Source: DATARH01 sp035504075 (GTDB lineage: Bacteria > Pseudomonadota > Alphaproteobacteria > ATCC43930 > CGMCC-115725). Taken from it: a stretch of 6,739 bases of DNA. Numbering within the stretch: position 1 is the first letter of the stretch; the number at the start of each line of letters is the position of its first letter. This document shows positions 1 through 5,515 of the stretch, piece after piece. Below the pieces are notes generated by a model. The model had not been told where the DNA came from. It saw only the letters and a list, made by a program, of their open reading frames with translations, and did no database searches. The DNA lies in contig DATJSO010000072.1 of NCBI GenBank assembly GCA_035504075.1, positions 1 to 6,739 on the forward strand, read 5' to 3'. Position numbers and translations under genes: made by a program.

Positions 1-30
1 GGCGATCGCGCGGCCAGGATTTAACCTATA

Positions 31-999
31 TTAAGTATTACTCACCAGCGGTGCTGGATCGGCTAATGCTCGCGCCAACGCCGCCCGCAAGTCGGCGATG
101 ACGGGCTGCCAGCCCCCGGGCTGCGATTGCCGGAACAGCCGCATCGTCGGGTACCACGGGCTATCGACTCGCCCGCGCATCCAGCGCCAGTCGGCCGCGG
201 CATCCAGCAGCATCCATACCGGCCGCCCTAGCGCACCGGCGAGATGGGCGACCATCGTATCGACGCTGACGACAAGATCGAGCCGGCAAATCACCGCCGT
301 GGTCTGGTCGATCGTGGCGCCGCGCGGGATCAGCGCCGTGAAGGCGCGGGCGAGCGATTGCGCCGCCGGATCGTCGAGCGCCGGGCCAAGCTGCAGCCCG
401 ATCCAATCGACCGGCAGGCGCATCAGCGGCACCAACAGTTCGGGCGGCAGCGAACGCTCGCGCCGCCAATCGCCCGCCGCCCACGCCAGCCCAAGCCGCA
501 GTCGCCGGCCGCCGCCGAGCGGCGCGGAAGCAGGAGCCGTTTGCCGCGGCGCCAGGTAGGGGATCGCAGCGCCGGGCAGGTCGTCCACTGCGAGGCGCAA
601 GGCATGCGGCAGTTCCATCGCCTCGATTGCCACATCCCACGCCGCGCAAACCCCGTCGAGCGGATACAGCGCGGCGATGCCCGGCATCCGGCGCAGCAAC
701 GGTAACAGCGCCGGCTGCGCCTCGACGATGACGCTCTGCGCGGCCGCCGCAATGCGCGGCACGAAACGGATGAACTGGATCGTGTCGCCGAGGCCGTGAT
801 AGCAGCGCACCAGCACGCGCCGGCCGGTCAGCGGCGTGCCGTCCCAAACCCACTGCAGATGGCGCGGCAAGCCGGCGCAGGACAACCCCCGCCGCTGCCG
901 CAGCACCGCGTCGCTGATCTGCCAGGCGCGCGCGAAATCGCCGTCAAGCATCGCCTCGCGCCATGGATCCGCCGCCGGCTGCAAGCTGTGCTGCTGCAC
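31..999 (-). CDS. Glycosyltransferase family 9-like protein (ADP-heptose transferase-like fold), GTG start
   Basis: The 322-residue product resembles the GT-B domain seen at the C-terminus of many TPR glycosyltransferase proteins and, more distantly, LPS heptosyltransferases (GT9). Visible landmarks are the CYHGLGDTIQF loop at residues 66-76 (a Gly-rich N-terminal GT-B loop), the segment DLVVSVDTMVAHLAGALGRP at about 241-260 (the usual nucleotide-sugar-side motif), and DWRWM and DSPWYPTMRLFRQ at 270-291. The first ~55 residues are a short helical lead (DPWREAM, DFARAW) with no TPR array. The start is GTG at 999: no in-frame ATG, GTG or TTG lies further upstream, and the DPWR segment I expect near the N-terminus precedes the next ATG at 951. 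The SD is weak (GGA about 8 bases upstream). There is no signal peptide, so it is probably cytoplasmic. Donor and acceptor cannot be read from sequence; a role in cell-surface or protein glycosylation is inference. The gene is separated from the aminotransferase by 212 bases. Confidence 0.85.
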   Translation of the reverse strand: MQQHSLQPAADPWREAMLDGDFARAWQISDAVLRQRRGLSCAGLPRHLQWVWDGTPLTGRRVLVRCYHGLGDTIQFIRFVPRIAAAAQSVIVEAQPALLPLLRRMPGIAALYPLDGVCAAWDVAIEAMELPHALRLAVDDLPGAAIPYLAPRQTAPASAPLGGGRRLRLGLAWAAGDWRRERSLPPELLVPLMRLPVDWIGLQLGPALDDPAAQSLARAFTALIPRGATIDQTTAVICRLDLVVSVDTMVAHLAGALGRPVWMLLDAAADWRWMRGRVDSPWYPTMRLFRQSQPGGWQPVIADLRAALARALADPAPLVSNT

Positions 1000-1097
1000 G
1001 ATCGTCGTCCGTTTTTCCCGCCGCCAACACCCGCCGAGCGGCAGCCGTTCGCGGCGGTTGTCGGGATTGTTCCGGCGTCGCGCAAAGCGAGCGGCGG

Positions 1098-1169
1098 GCA
1101 GCGAGCGAGGAAACCAGCTACGTCTCGGGCACGATGATCGGGGTGACCGGCGGCAAACCGATCATTTGA
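1098..1169 (+). pseudogene. 3' remnant of a short-chain dehydrogenase (SDR) gene
   Basis: Reading the plus strand in the frame that ends with TGA at 1167-1169 gives ASEETSYVSGTMIGVTGG followed by KPII. This has the form of an SDR C-terminus: the S-Y-V-x-G turn, a hydrophobic strand, then x-G-G. It aligns without gaps to the C-terminus of the intact SDR in this window (residues 249-266, ATDLSDYVTGTLIPIDGG). Upstream of about 1098 I see no NAG, YxxxK or Rossmann motif in any plus frame, and the reading frame there looks like noise. I therefore read it as the tail of a gene lost by deletion. It lies on the strand opposite to both neighbours. It could still be a chance resemblance, since only about 22 codons are involved. 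Confidence 0.5.
1134..1165. repeat. Inverted repeat, 8-bp arms (ATGATCGG / CCGATCAT)
   Basis: Arms at 1134-1141 and 1158-1165 are perfect reverse complements around a 16-base loop. The repeat falls inside the SDR remnant, so it may simply reflect the codons for Met-Ile-Gly and Pro-Ile-Ile. No T-run follows on either strand, which argues against an intrinsic terminator. An operator for the leftward gene at 999 is possible but unsupported. Confidence 0.3.
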
Positions 1170-1172
1170 CAG

Positions 1173-1196
1173 CGCATGGCGTTCTCGCCGGATGCG
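1173..1196. terminator. Possible hairpin terminator between the aminotransferase and the GT9-like gene
   Basis: CGCAT (1173-1177) pairs with ATGCG (1192-1196), and the inner GGCG (1178-1181) pairs with CGCC (1186-1189) around a TTCT loop, leaving a two-base bulge. This gives nine base pairs beginning 16 bases past the leftward stop codon at 1212 and four bases past the plus-strand SDR remnant. Neither side has a U-run, so it is at best a weak or Rho-assisted terminator; it could serve both directions. Confidence 0.35.
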
Positions 1197-1211
1197 GCGC
1201 GACGGGGCGCG

Positions 1212-2387
1212 TCATTCGCCGCCCGTCAGGTACGCCATCGCGGCATCGACACCACCCTTGCCGTGCGGCACGCCGACCAGATCGAGCGCCATTTCGACCG
1301 CGGCAATGGTGCCGAGCAGCATCGGCTCGTTGAGGTCGCCCAGGTGGCCGATGCGGAACACCCGGCCGCGCATCCGGTCGAGGCCGCCGCCGAGCGACAG
1401 GTTGAACTTGTCGAGGCAGATCTGCCGCACCTTGTCGGCATCGCTGCCGTCGGGCACGAGCACCGCGGTGATCGTGTTCGACTGCGCTCCCGGCGTGCTT
1501 GCGTAAACCTCCGGACCGGCATTGGCGCGCCACGCCCGCACCGCGCGCCGGGTCGCTTCCGCCAGCCGGGCATGGCGGGCAAACACGTTGTCGAGGCCTT
1601 CTTCCTCCAGCATCCGCAGCGCTTCCCGCAGCCCGTAAAAGAAATGCACCGGCGCCGTGCCGTTCCAATAGGCCTGCGAGCCTTCGCCGAGCAGGCGCTT
1701 CCAGTCCCAATAGACGCGCGGCAGCTTAGCCGCCGCCGACGCTGCCAACGCCTTGGCGCTGACCGCGGTGAACGCCATGCCGGTCGGCAGCATCAGCCCC
1801 TTTTGCGAGCCGGCGACGACGACATCGACGCCCCACTCGTCGGTGCGGAAATCAATCGATGCAAGCGATGAAATCGTATCGACGAGCAGCAGCGCCGGGT
1901 GATGCGCGGCATCGATCGCGCGCCGCAATTCGGCGACCGGATTGAGGACGCCGGTCGAAGTCTCGCAGTGCACGGCGAGCACGGCCTTGATCTGGTGCTG
2001 GCGATCCTCGCGCAGCCGCGCTTCAAGCCGTGCCGGCTCGCTCGGGCGGCGCCAGTCATTGGGCAGCGTCTCGACCTCGAGGCCGAAGGCCTCGCCGCGC
2101 ATGCCCCAGTTCAGCGAGAAATAGCCGCTCTCGACGAGCAGCACCTTGTCGCCCGGCGAAAACAAATTGACGAGGGCCGCCTCCCAAGCGCCGTGCCCGG
2201 TCGCGGCATAGGCAAGAACGGTCTGGCGCGTCTTGAACACGCGTTTGAGGCCGGCGAAGCATTCCTCCGAAACGGCGCGGAACTCAGCGCCGGTGAAATC
2301 GATTGCGCCCTTGTCCATCGCCCGCAAGATGCGGTCCGGGATGTTGGTGGGTCCCGGGTTCATGAAAAAATGCGTGCCGTGCGCCAT
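1212..2387 (-). CDS. Class V PLP-dependent aminotransferase, serine/alanine-glyoxylate aminotransferase type
   Basis: The 391-residue enzyme transfers an amino group to glyoxylate, with serine, alanine or possibly aspartate as donor, and uses pyridoxal phosphate in the cytoplasm. Landmarks: PGPTNIP (11-17), typical of the subgroup N-terminus; ATGHGAWEA (62-70), the cofactor phosphate loop; HCETSTG (140-146); VDTISS with D170 positioned to bind the pyridine nitrogen; GSQKGLMLP with K196 as the Schiff-base lysine; and FRIGHLG (344-350), where R345 should bind the substrate carboxylate. Length matches the family. ATG at 2387 is chosen because a GAGGAG SD lies five bases upstream; the in-frame extension to 2459 adds an unrelated Cys/Arg-rich lead. 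Glyoxylate amination serves photorespiration-like salvage, the serine cycle or the beta-hydroxyaspartate cycle; no partner enzyme is in the window, so the physiological donor is open. No sgaA or bhcA symbol is assigned for that reason. Confidence 0.9.
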   Translation of the reverse strand: MAHGTHFFMNPGPTNIPDRILRAMDKGAIDFTGAEFRAVSEECFAGLKRVFKTRQTVLAYAATGHGAWEAALVNLFSPGDKVLLVESGYFSLNWGMRGEAFGLEVETLPNDWRRPSEPARLEARLREDRQHQIKAVLAVHCETSTGVLNPVAELRRAIDAAHHPALLLVDTISSLASIDFRTDEWGVDVVVAGSQKGLMLPTGMAFTAVSAKALAASAAAKLPRVYWDWKRLLGEGSQAYWNGTAPVHFFYGLREALRMLEEEGLDNVFARHARLAEATRRAVRAWRANAGPEVYASTPGAQSNTITAVLVPDGSDADKVRQICLDKFNLSLGGGLDRMRGRVFRIGHLGDLNEPMLLGTIAAVEMALDLVGVPHGKGGVDAAMAYLTGGE

Positions 2388-2392
2388 AATCG

Positions 2393-2398
2393 CTCCTC
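2393..2398 (-). promoter_or_regulatory. Ribosome binding site of the aminotransferase
   Basis: On the minus strand GAGGAG stands five bases before ATG 2387. It decides the start over the longer in-frame extension beginning at 2459. Confidence 0.8.
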
Positions 2399-2431
2399 GC
2401 TTGCGCCCCCGCTGGCTGACAAGGGCGGCGC

Positions 2432-2459
2432 AGCATAGTCGCTCGTCGCGGCAACACAA
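2432..2459 (-). promoter_or_regulatory. Candidate promoter of the aminotransferase
   Basis: On the minus strand TATGCT (2432-2437, four of six matches to TATAAT) lies 16 bases downstream of TTGTGT (2454-2459, TTG conserved). A transcript from here would have a 5' leader of about 40 bases with the GAGGAG site near its end. It lies after the two hairpins in the direction of transcription. The match is modest and seen by eye only. Confidence 0.35.
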
Positions 2460-2467
2460 CCGCCGGA

Positions 2468-2490
2468 AGGTCGCGTGTTGCTCGCGACCT
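2468..2490. repeat. Hairpin with 8-bp arms (AGGTCGCG / CGCGACCT)
   Basis: Perfect arms at 2468-2475 and 2483-2490 enclose a seven-base loop. With the hairpin at 2499-2518 it occupies the space between the microprotein stop and the aminotransferase promoter candidate. No T-run follows on the minus strand. It may end leftward transcription from the aspS side or protect the 3' end of the microprotein mRNA. Confidence 0.5.
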
Positions 2491-2498
2491 CCCGCCCC

Positions 2499-2518
2499 CA
2501 GCGGCCGGCTGGCCGCTG
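2499..2518. terminator. GC-rich hairpin downstream of the microprotein gene, possible terminator
   Basis: CAGCGGCC (2499-2506) pairs perfectly with GGCCGCTG (2511-2518) around a four-base loop, 13 bases past the leftward stop codon of the 55-residue gene. Stem strength and position fit a terminator, but no U-run follows on either strand, so factor-independent termination is doubtful. Confidence 0.4.
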
Positions 2519-2531
2519 CGGCAAATCGCGG

Positions 2532-2699
2532 CTATTGGAAGAGGCTGATAAGGTATTCGACGCCGCCGTCGATGAAAGTCAGTACCCCGAGCGCGACAAG
2601 CGCGAGAAACAGCGCCGACCGCGCCCCGGACGGAAGCGGCAGCAACAGCCCGATGCTCAACAGCGCAAAGACGCCAATCAGGAATTCCGTCGTCGTCAT
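2532..2699 (-). CDS. Small two-helix membrane protein of unknown function
   Basis: The predicted product is 55 residues, starting MTTTEFLIGVF and ending YLISLFQ. It has two hydrophobic segments, at about 6-21 and 29-45, separated by a short polar turn with PLPSGAR (21-27). The single positive charge lies in that turn, so a hairpin with the loop on the cytoplasmic side and both ends outside is plausible. I do not recognise the family. Coding is supported by the sharp hydrophobic pattern and its position on the same strand as its neighbours, but no good SD precedes the ATG at 2699. It lies 74 bases after the SDR stop, so it could be on the aspS-SDR transcript or on its own promoter at 2749-2777. 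The opposite-strand frame here is charged and repetitive and looks like a shadow. Confidence 0.55.
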   Translation of the reverse strand: MTTTEFLIGVFALLSIGLLLPLPSGARSALFLALVALGVLTFIDGGVEYLISLFQ

Positions 2700-2748
2700 G
2701 TCGCGGCAAATGTGCGGGGCAGAGCCAGCGCACTCTGTTTTCGGTGCG

Positions 2749-2777
2749 GTTAACAAACCGTAAAAATGCCGCGTCAA
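2749..2777 (-). promoter_or_regulatory. Candidate promoter of the membrane microprotein, overlapping the SDR stop codon
   Basis: On the minus strand TTGACG (2772-2777, five of six matches to TTGACA) overlaps the TGA of the SDR gene (2774-2776). A GTTAAC hexamer (2749-2754) follows after 17 bases, but it matches TATAAT at only three positions. The local AT-rich patch in an otherwise GC-rich region supports regulatory use. Confidence 0.35.
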
Positions 2778-3586
2778 CCGCGCACAAGGCCGCCGTCGAT
2801 CGGGATCAGCGTTCCGGTCACGTAGTCCGAGAGATCGGTCGCGAGGAACTCGACGACTCGGGCGCAGTCCTCGACCGTGCCGAGCCGGCGCAGGGCGACC
2901 AGTTCGGCCCGGTCGCGGTTGCCCTGGCTGCTGCCGGGGAGCACGGTCTGCATGATCCGCGCGGTCTGGATGACGCCCGGTGCGATGCAGTTGGCGGTGA
3001 TGCCGAACGGTCCCAGGTCCTGCGCCAGGCAGCGTGTGTAATGGGCGATCGCGGCCTTCGCTGCGCCGTAATGCGCGTAGCCGCCGTCGGGCGACGGGCC
3101 GCTGCCGGCGATCGAACTGACCGTGATGATCTTGCCGGCGCGCTGCCGCTTCATGTGCGGCGCGACGGCGTTGCAACTGTAGACCGTGCCGTAGAGGTTC
3201 ATCGCGACGACCAGCTGCAGCAATTCGGGGTCGAGCGTGCTGGCCTTTGTATCCATCGGCCGGCCGCGGCCGCCGCCGGCATTGGCGACGAGCACATCGA
3301 CGCGGCCCCACGCCGCGACAACCCGCGCCACCATCGCCTCAACCTGATCGCGGTCGCGCACATCGACAGCGATACCGAGCGCCTCGCCGCGCGCCGCGCT
3401 GATCTCCGCCACCGTGCCGTCGGCGGTCATCTCGCGCCTTTCGGCATCGAACTCCTCGTATGAGCGCAGGTCGATGTCGGCGACCGCGACCCGGGCGCCG
3501 AGCGCCGCCAGACGCTTTGCATAGGCCCGCCCGAGCCCGCGCGCCGCCCCGGTCACGATCGCCACCTTGCCGTCGAGCTTGCCCAT
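2774..3586 (-). CDS. SDR family NAD(P)-dependent oxidoreductase
   Basis: The 270-residue protein is a classical short-chain dehydrogenase, a soluble Rossmann-fold enzyme interconverting an alcohol and a ketone. Visible motifs: TGAARGLG (12-19) dinucleotide loop; D37 at the end of the second strand, which usually favours NAD(H) over NADP(H); NAG (102-104); catalytic N130, S158, Y173 and K177 (YGAAK); and the C-terminal IPIDGG (261-266). All four catalytic residues are present and length is typical. An insertion around 41-65 (SYEEFDAERREMTADG) lengthens the region after the second strand. The substrate cannot be inferred; FabG-like, sugar and steroid dehydrogenases share these motifs. ATG 3586 has an AAGGAG site eight bases upstream that touches the aspS stop codon, so translation is probably coupled and the two genes form an operon. 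Why an oxidoreductase sits behind a tRNA synthetase is not evident. Confidence 0.92.
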   Translation of the reverse strand: MGKLDGKVAIVTGAARGLGRAYAKRLAALGARVAVADIDLRSYEEFDAERREMTADGTVAEISAARGEALGIAVDVRDRDQVEAMVARVVAAWGRVDVLVANAGGGRGRPMDTKASTLDPELLQLVVAMNLYGTVYSCNAVAPHMKRQRAGKIITVSSIAGSGPSPDGGYAHYGAAKAAIAHYTRCLAQDLGPFGITANCIAPGVIQTARIMQTVLPGSSQGNRDRAELVALRRLGTVEDCARVVEFLATDLSDYVTGTLIPIDGGLVRG

Positions 3587-3594
3587 CTCCGTTG

Positions 3595-3600
3595 CTCCTT
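3595..3600 (-). promoter_or_regulatory. Ribosome binding site of the SDR gene, touching the aspS stop codon
   Basis: AAGGAG on the minus strand shares one base with the aspS TGA (3600-3602) and lies eight bases before ATG 3586. Ribosomes finishing aspS cover this site, which suggests translational coupling. Confidence 0.75.
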
Positions 3601-5405
3601 CAGCGCGGCCGCTGCGGCGGCGGCGCGAGGCGGATGTGGAGTTCCTTGAGGCGCTCTTCCGGTACCGGCGCCGGCGCGCCCATCATCAGGTCGCGCGCCT
3701 GCTGGTTCATCGGGAACAGGATCACCTCGCGGATGTTGGGCGTGTCGGCGATGAGCCGGACGATGCGGTCGATGCCCGGCGCCAGCCCGCCATGCGGCGG
3801 CGCGCCGTAGCGAAACGCTTTCAGCATGCCGCCGAAGCGCATTTCGACATCGTGCGGGCTGTAGCCGGCGATCCCAAAGGCCTTGTACATGATGTCCGGG
3901 CGGTGGTTGCGGATCGCACCCGATGCCAGTTCGATGCCGTTGCACACGATGTCGTACTGGTGCGCGAGAACCTCGAGCGGGTCTTCGCTGTCGAGCGCGT
4001 CGAGGCCGCCCTGCGGCATCGAGAACGGGTTGTGGCTGAAATCGATCTTGCCGGTCTCCTCGTTCAATTCGTACATCGGAAAATCGACGATCCAGCAGAA
4101 GCGGAACGCGCGCTCCTCGATGAGGCCAAGTTCTTCGCCGATGCGCGTGCGCGCCGCGCCGGCCAGCCGCTCCGCCTCGCCCTTCGGGCCGGCGGCGAAG
4201 AACACGACATCGCCGCCGCCGAGGCCCGCCAGCGCGGCGATGCTGCCGACCTCGTCGGGTTCGAGATTGTTGGCGATCGGCCCGCGTCCTGCGACCGGCC
4301 CGCCCGGTTCGCCGTCAAGGATGATATAGCCGAGGCCGGGCGCACCCATCTCGGACTTGGCCCAGGCATCCATGCGGTCCTGAAAGGACGAGCGCGGCCG
4401 CGCCGCCGAGCCCGGCGCCGGGATCGCCCGAACGACGCCGCCTTCTTCGACGATGCGGCGGAAGGCGCGGAATTTCGAGCCGGCGAACACCGCGGAGACA
4501 TCGGCAATGACGAGCGGGTTGCGCAGGTCGGGTTTGTCGGTGCCGTAGCGCAGCGCCGCCTCGGCAAAGGTGATGCGCGGAAAGGGGATCGGGGTTACCG
4601 TGCGCCCGCCGGCGAACTCCTCGAAGACGCCGTGCAGCACCGGCTCGACCGCCGCGAACACATCGTCCTGGGTCACGAACGACATTTCCAGGTCGAGCTG
4701 ATAGAATTCGCCGGGCGCCCGGTCGGCACGCGCCGCCTCGTCGCGAAAGCAGGGCGCGATCTGGAAGTAGCGGTCGAACCCGGCGACCATCAGCAATTGT
4801 TTGAACTGCTGCGGCGCCTGCGGCAGCACGTAGAATTCGCCGGGATGCAGCCGGCTCGGCACGTAATAGGGCCGCGCCCCTTCGGGCGAGTCGGCGGTCA
4901 GGATCGGCGTGTGGAACTCGGTAAAGCCCTGCGCGATCATGCGCCGGCGGATCGACGCGATGACCCCGGCACGCAGCATGATATTGCTGTGCATGCGTTC
5001 GCGCCGCAGGTCGAGAAAGCGATAGGTCAGCCGCAAATCTTCGGGGTATTCGGCCTCGCTGTTGACCGGGAACGGCAGCGGCTCCGCCGCCGACAGCAGT
5101 TCGAGCGCATCGATCGCCAGCTCGACCTCGCCGGTCGGCAGGTTGGGGTTGACGGTATCGGGCGAGCGCTCGACGACGCGGCCGGTCAGCGACACGACGC
5201 TTTCGAGCCGCAGCGCATCGACCGCCGCGAACAGCGCCGAGGACACGTCGACGACGCATTGCGTGATGCCGTAGTGGTCGCGCAGATCGATGAACAGCAG
5301 CTGGCCGTGATCGCGCTTGCGGTGCACCCAGCCCGCGAGACGGGCGGTCGCGCCGGCGTCGGCGAGGCGCAGCGCGCCGCAGGTATGGGTGCGATAGGCG
5401 TGCAT
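3600..5405 (-). CDS. aspS: Aspartate--tRNA ligase (bacterial type), probably non-discriminating Asp/Asn
   Basis: The 601-residue class II synthetase activates aspartate with ATP and charges tRNA-Asp in the cytoplasm. Order of domains: N-terminal OB-fold anticodon-binding domain (about 1-105, beginning MHAYRTHTCGALR); catalytic core with LTYRFLDLRRERM (126-138), SPEGARPYYVPSR (173-185), LPQAPQQFKQLL (194-205) and motif 2 FRDEAARADRAPGEFYQLDLE (220-240); the bacterial GAD insertion (about 290-425); and motif 3 GAPPHGGLAPGIDR (534-547), with the final Arg present and Ile instead of the commoner Leu in GLDR. Length is normal. The OB-fold carries RDHG (31-34, H33) where E. coli has RDLG; His here is characteristic of enzymes that also charge tRNA-Asn. 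ATG 5405 matches the family N-terminus although the SD is poor. A TTGACA box lies about 65 bases upstream, and the SDR gene follows after 13 bases. Confidence 0.97.
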   Translation of the reverse strand: MHAYRTHTCGALRLADAGATARLAGWVHRKRDHGQLLFIDLRDHYGITQCVVDVSSALFAAVDALRLESVVSLTGRVVERSPDTVNPNLPTGEVELAIDALELLSAAEPLPFPVNSEAEYPEDLRLTYRFLDLRRERMHSNIMLRAGVIASIRRRMIAQGFTEFHTPILTADSPEGARPYYVPSRLHPGEFYVLPQAPQQFKQLLMVAGFDRYFQIAPCFRDEAARADRAPGEFYQLDLEMSFVTQDDVFAAVEPVLHGVFEEFAGGRTVTPIPFPRITFAEAALRYGTDKPDLRNPLVIADVSAVFAGSKFRAFRRIVEEGGVVRAIPAPGSAARPRSSFQDRMDAWAKSEMGAPGLGYIILDGEPGGPVAGRGPIANNLEPDEVGSIAALAGLGGGDVVFFAAGPKGEAERLAGAARTRIGEELGLIEERAFRFCWIVDFPMYELNEETGKIDFSHNPFSMPQGGLDALDSEDPLEVLAHQYDIVCNGIELASGAIRNHRPDIMYKAFGIAGYSPHDVEMRFGGMLKAFRYGAPPHGGLAPGIDRIVRLIADTPNIREVILFPMNQQARDLMMGAPAPVPEERLKELHIRLAPPPQRPR

Positions 5406-5444
5406 GATCCAGGGCGTTCCGAACGAGACAGCCGACGGCCGGCG

Positions 5445-5473
5445 AACACCGCACGGATCGGCCGCCTTGTCAA
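5445..5473 (-). promoter_or_regulatory. Candidate aspS promoter
   Basis: On the minus strand a perfect TTGACA (5468-5473) is followed 17 bases later by GGTGTT (5445-5450), a poor -10. The -35 hexamer lies immediately after the hairpin that ends the protease gene, and the resulting leader would be about 30 bases. The position and perfect -35 are persuasive; the -10 is not. Confidence 0.45.
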
Positions 5474-5507
5474 GAAACCCGGCCGGCCGCGCTGTCGCGG
5501 GCCGGCG
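5471..5507 (-). terminator. Intrinsic terminator of the retropepsin-like protease gene
   Basis: On the minus strand GCCGGC plus CGCG (5501-5506, 5496-5499) pairs with CGCG plus GCCGGC (5488-5491, 5482-5487) with one bulged base (5500) and an ACAG loop. It is followed by GGGTTTCTT (5472-5480). The stem begins nine bases past the protease stop codon. The T-rich part is interrupted, so efficiency may be moderate, but stem, position and tail agree. Confidence 0.65.
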
Positions 5508-5515
5508 GCAGGAGA

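Noticed and set aside
828..1085. An 85-codon minus-strand frame overlapping the 5' end of the GT9-like gene
   Set aside because: Low-complexity Arg/Gly/Cys composition and full overlap with a recognised gene in another frame.
1050..1085. GGAAC on the minus strand as a general-stress (EcfG-type) promoter for the GT9-like gene
   Set aside because: The partner at the right distance reads CGAA instead of CGTT, so the second half of the consensus is missing.
1118..1165. A 15-codon minus-strand frame (MIGLPPVTPIIVPET)
   Set aside because: It is the antisense of the SDR remnant, has no SD, and is too short to support.
2388..2459. N-terminal extension of the aminotransferase to a start at 2459
   Set aside because: It adds a Cys/Arg-rich lead unlike the family and ignores the strong GAGGAG site five bases before ATG 2387.
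2747..2760. Hairpin CGGTT-AACA-AACCG as terminator of the SDR gene
   Set aside because: Only five base pairs and no T-run follows in the direction of transcription. The AT-rich patch fits a promoter better.
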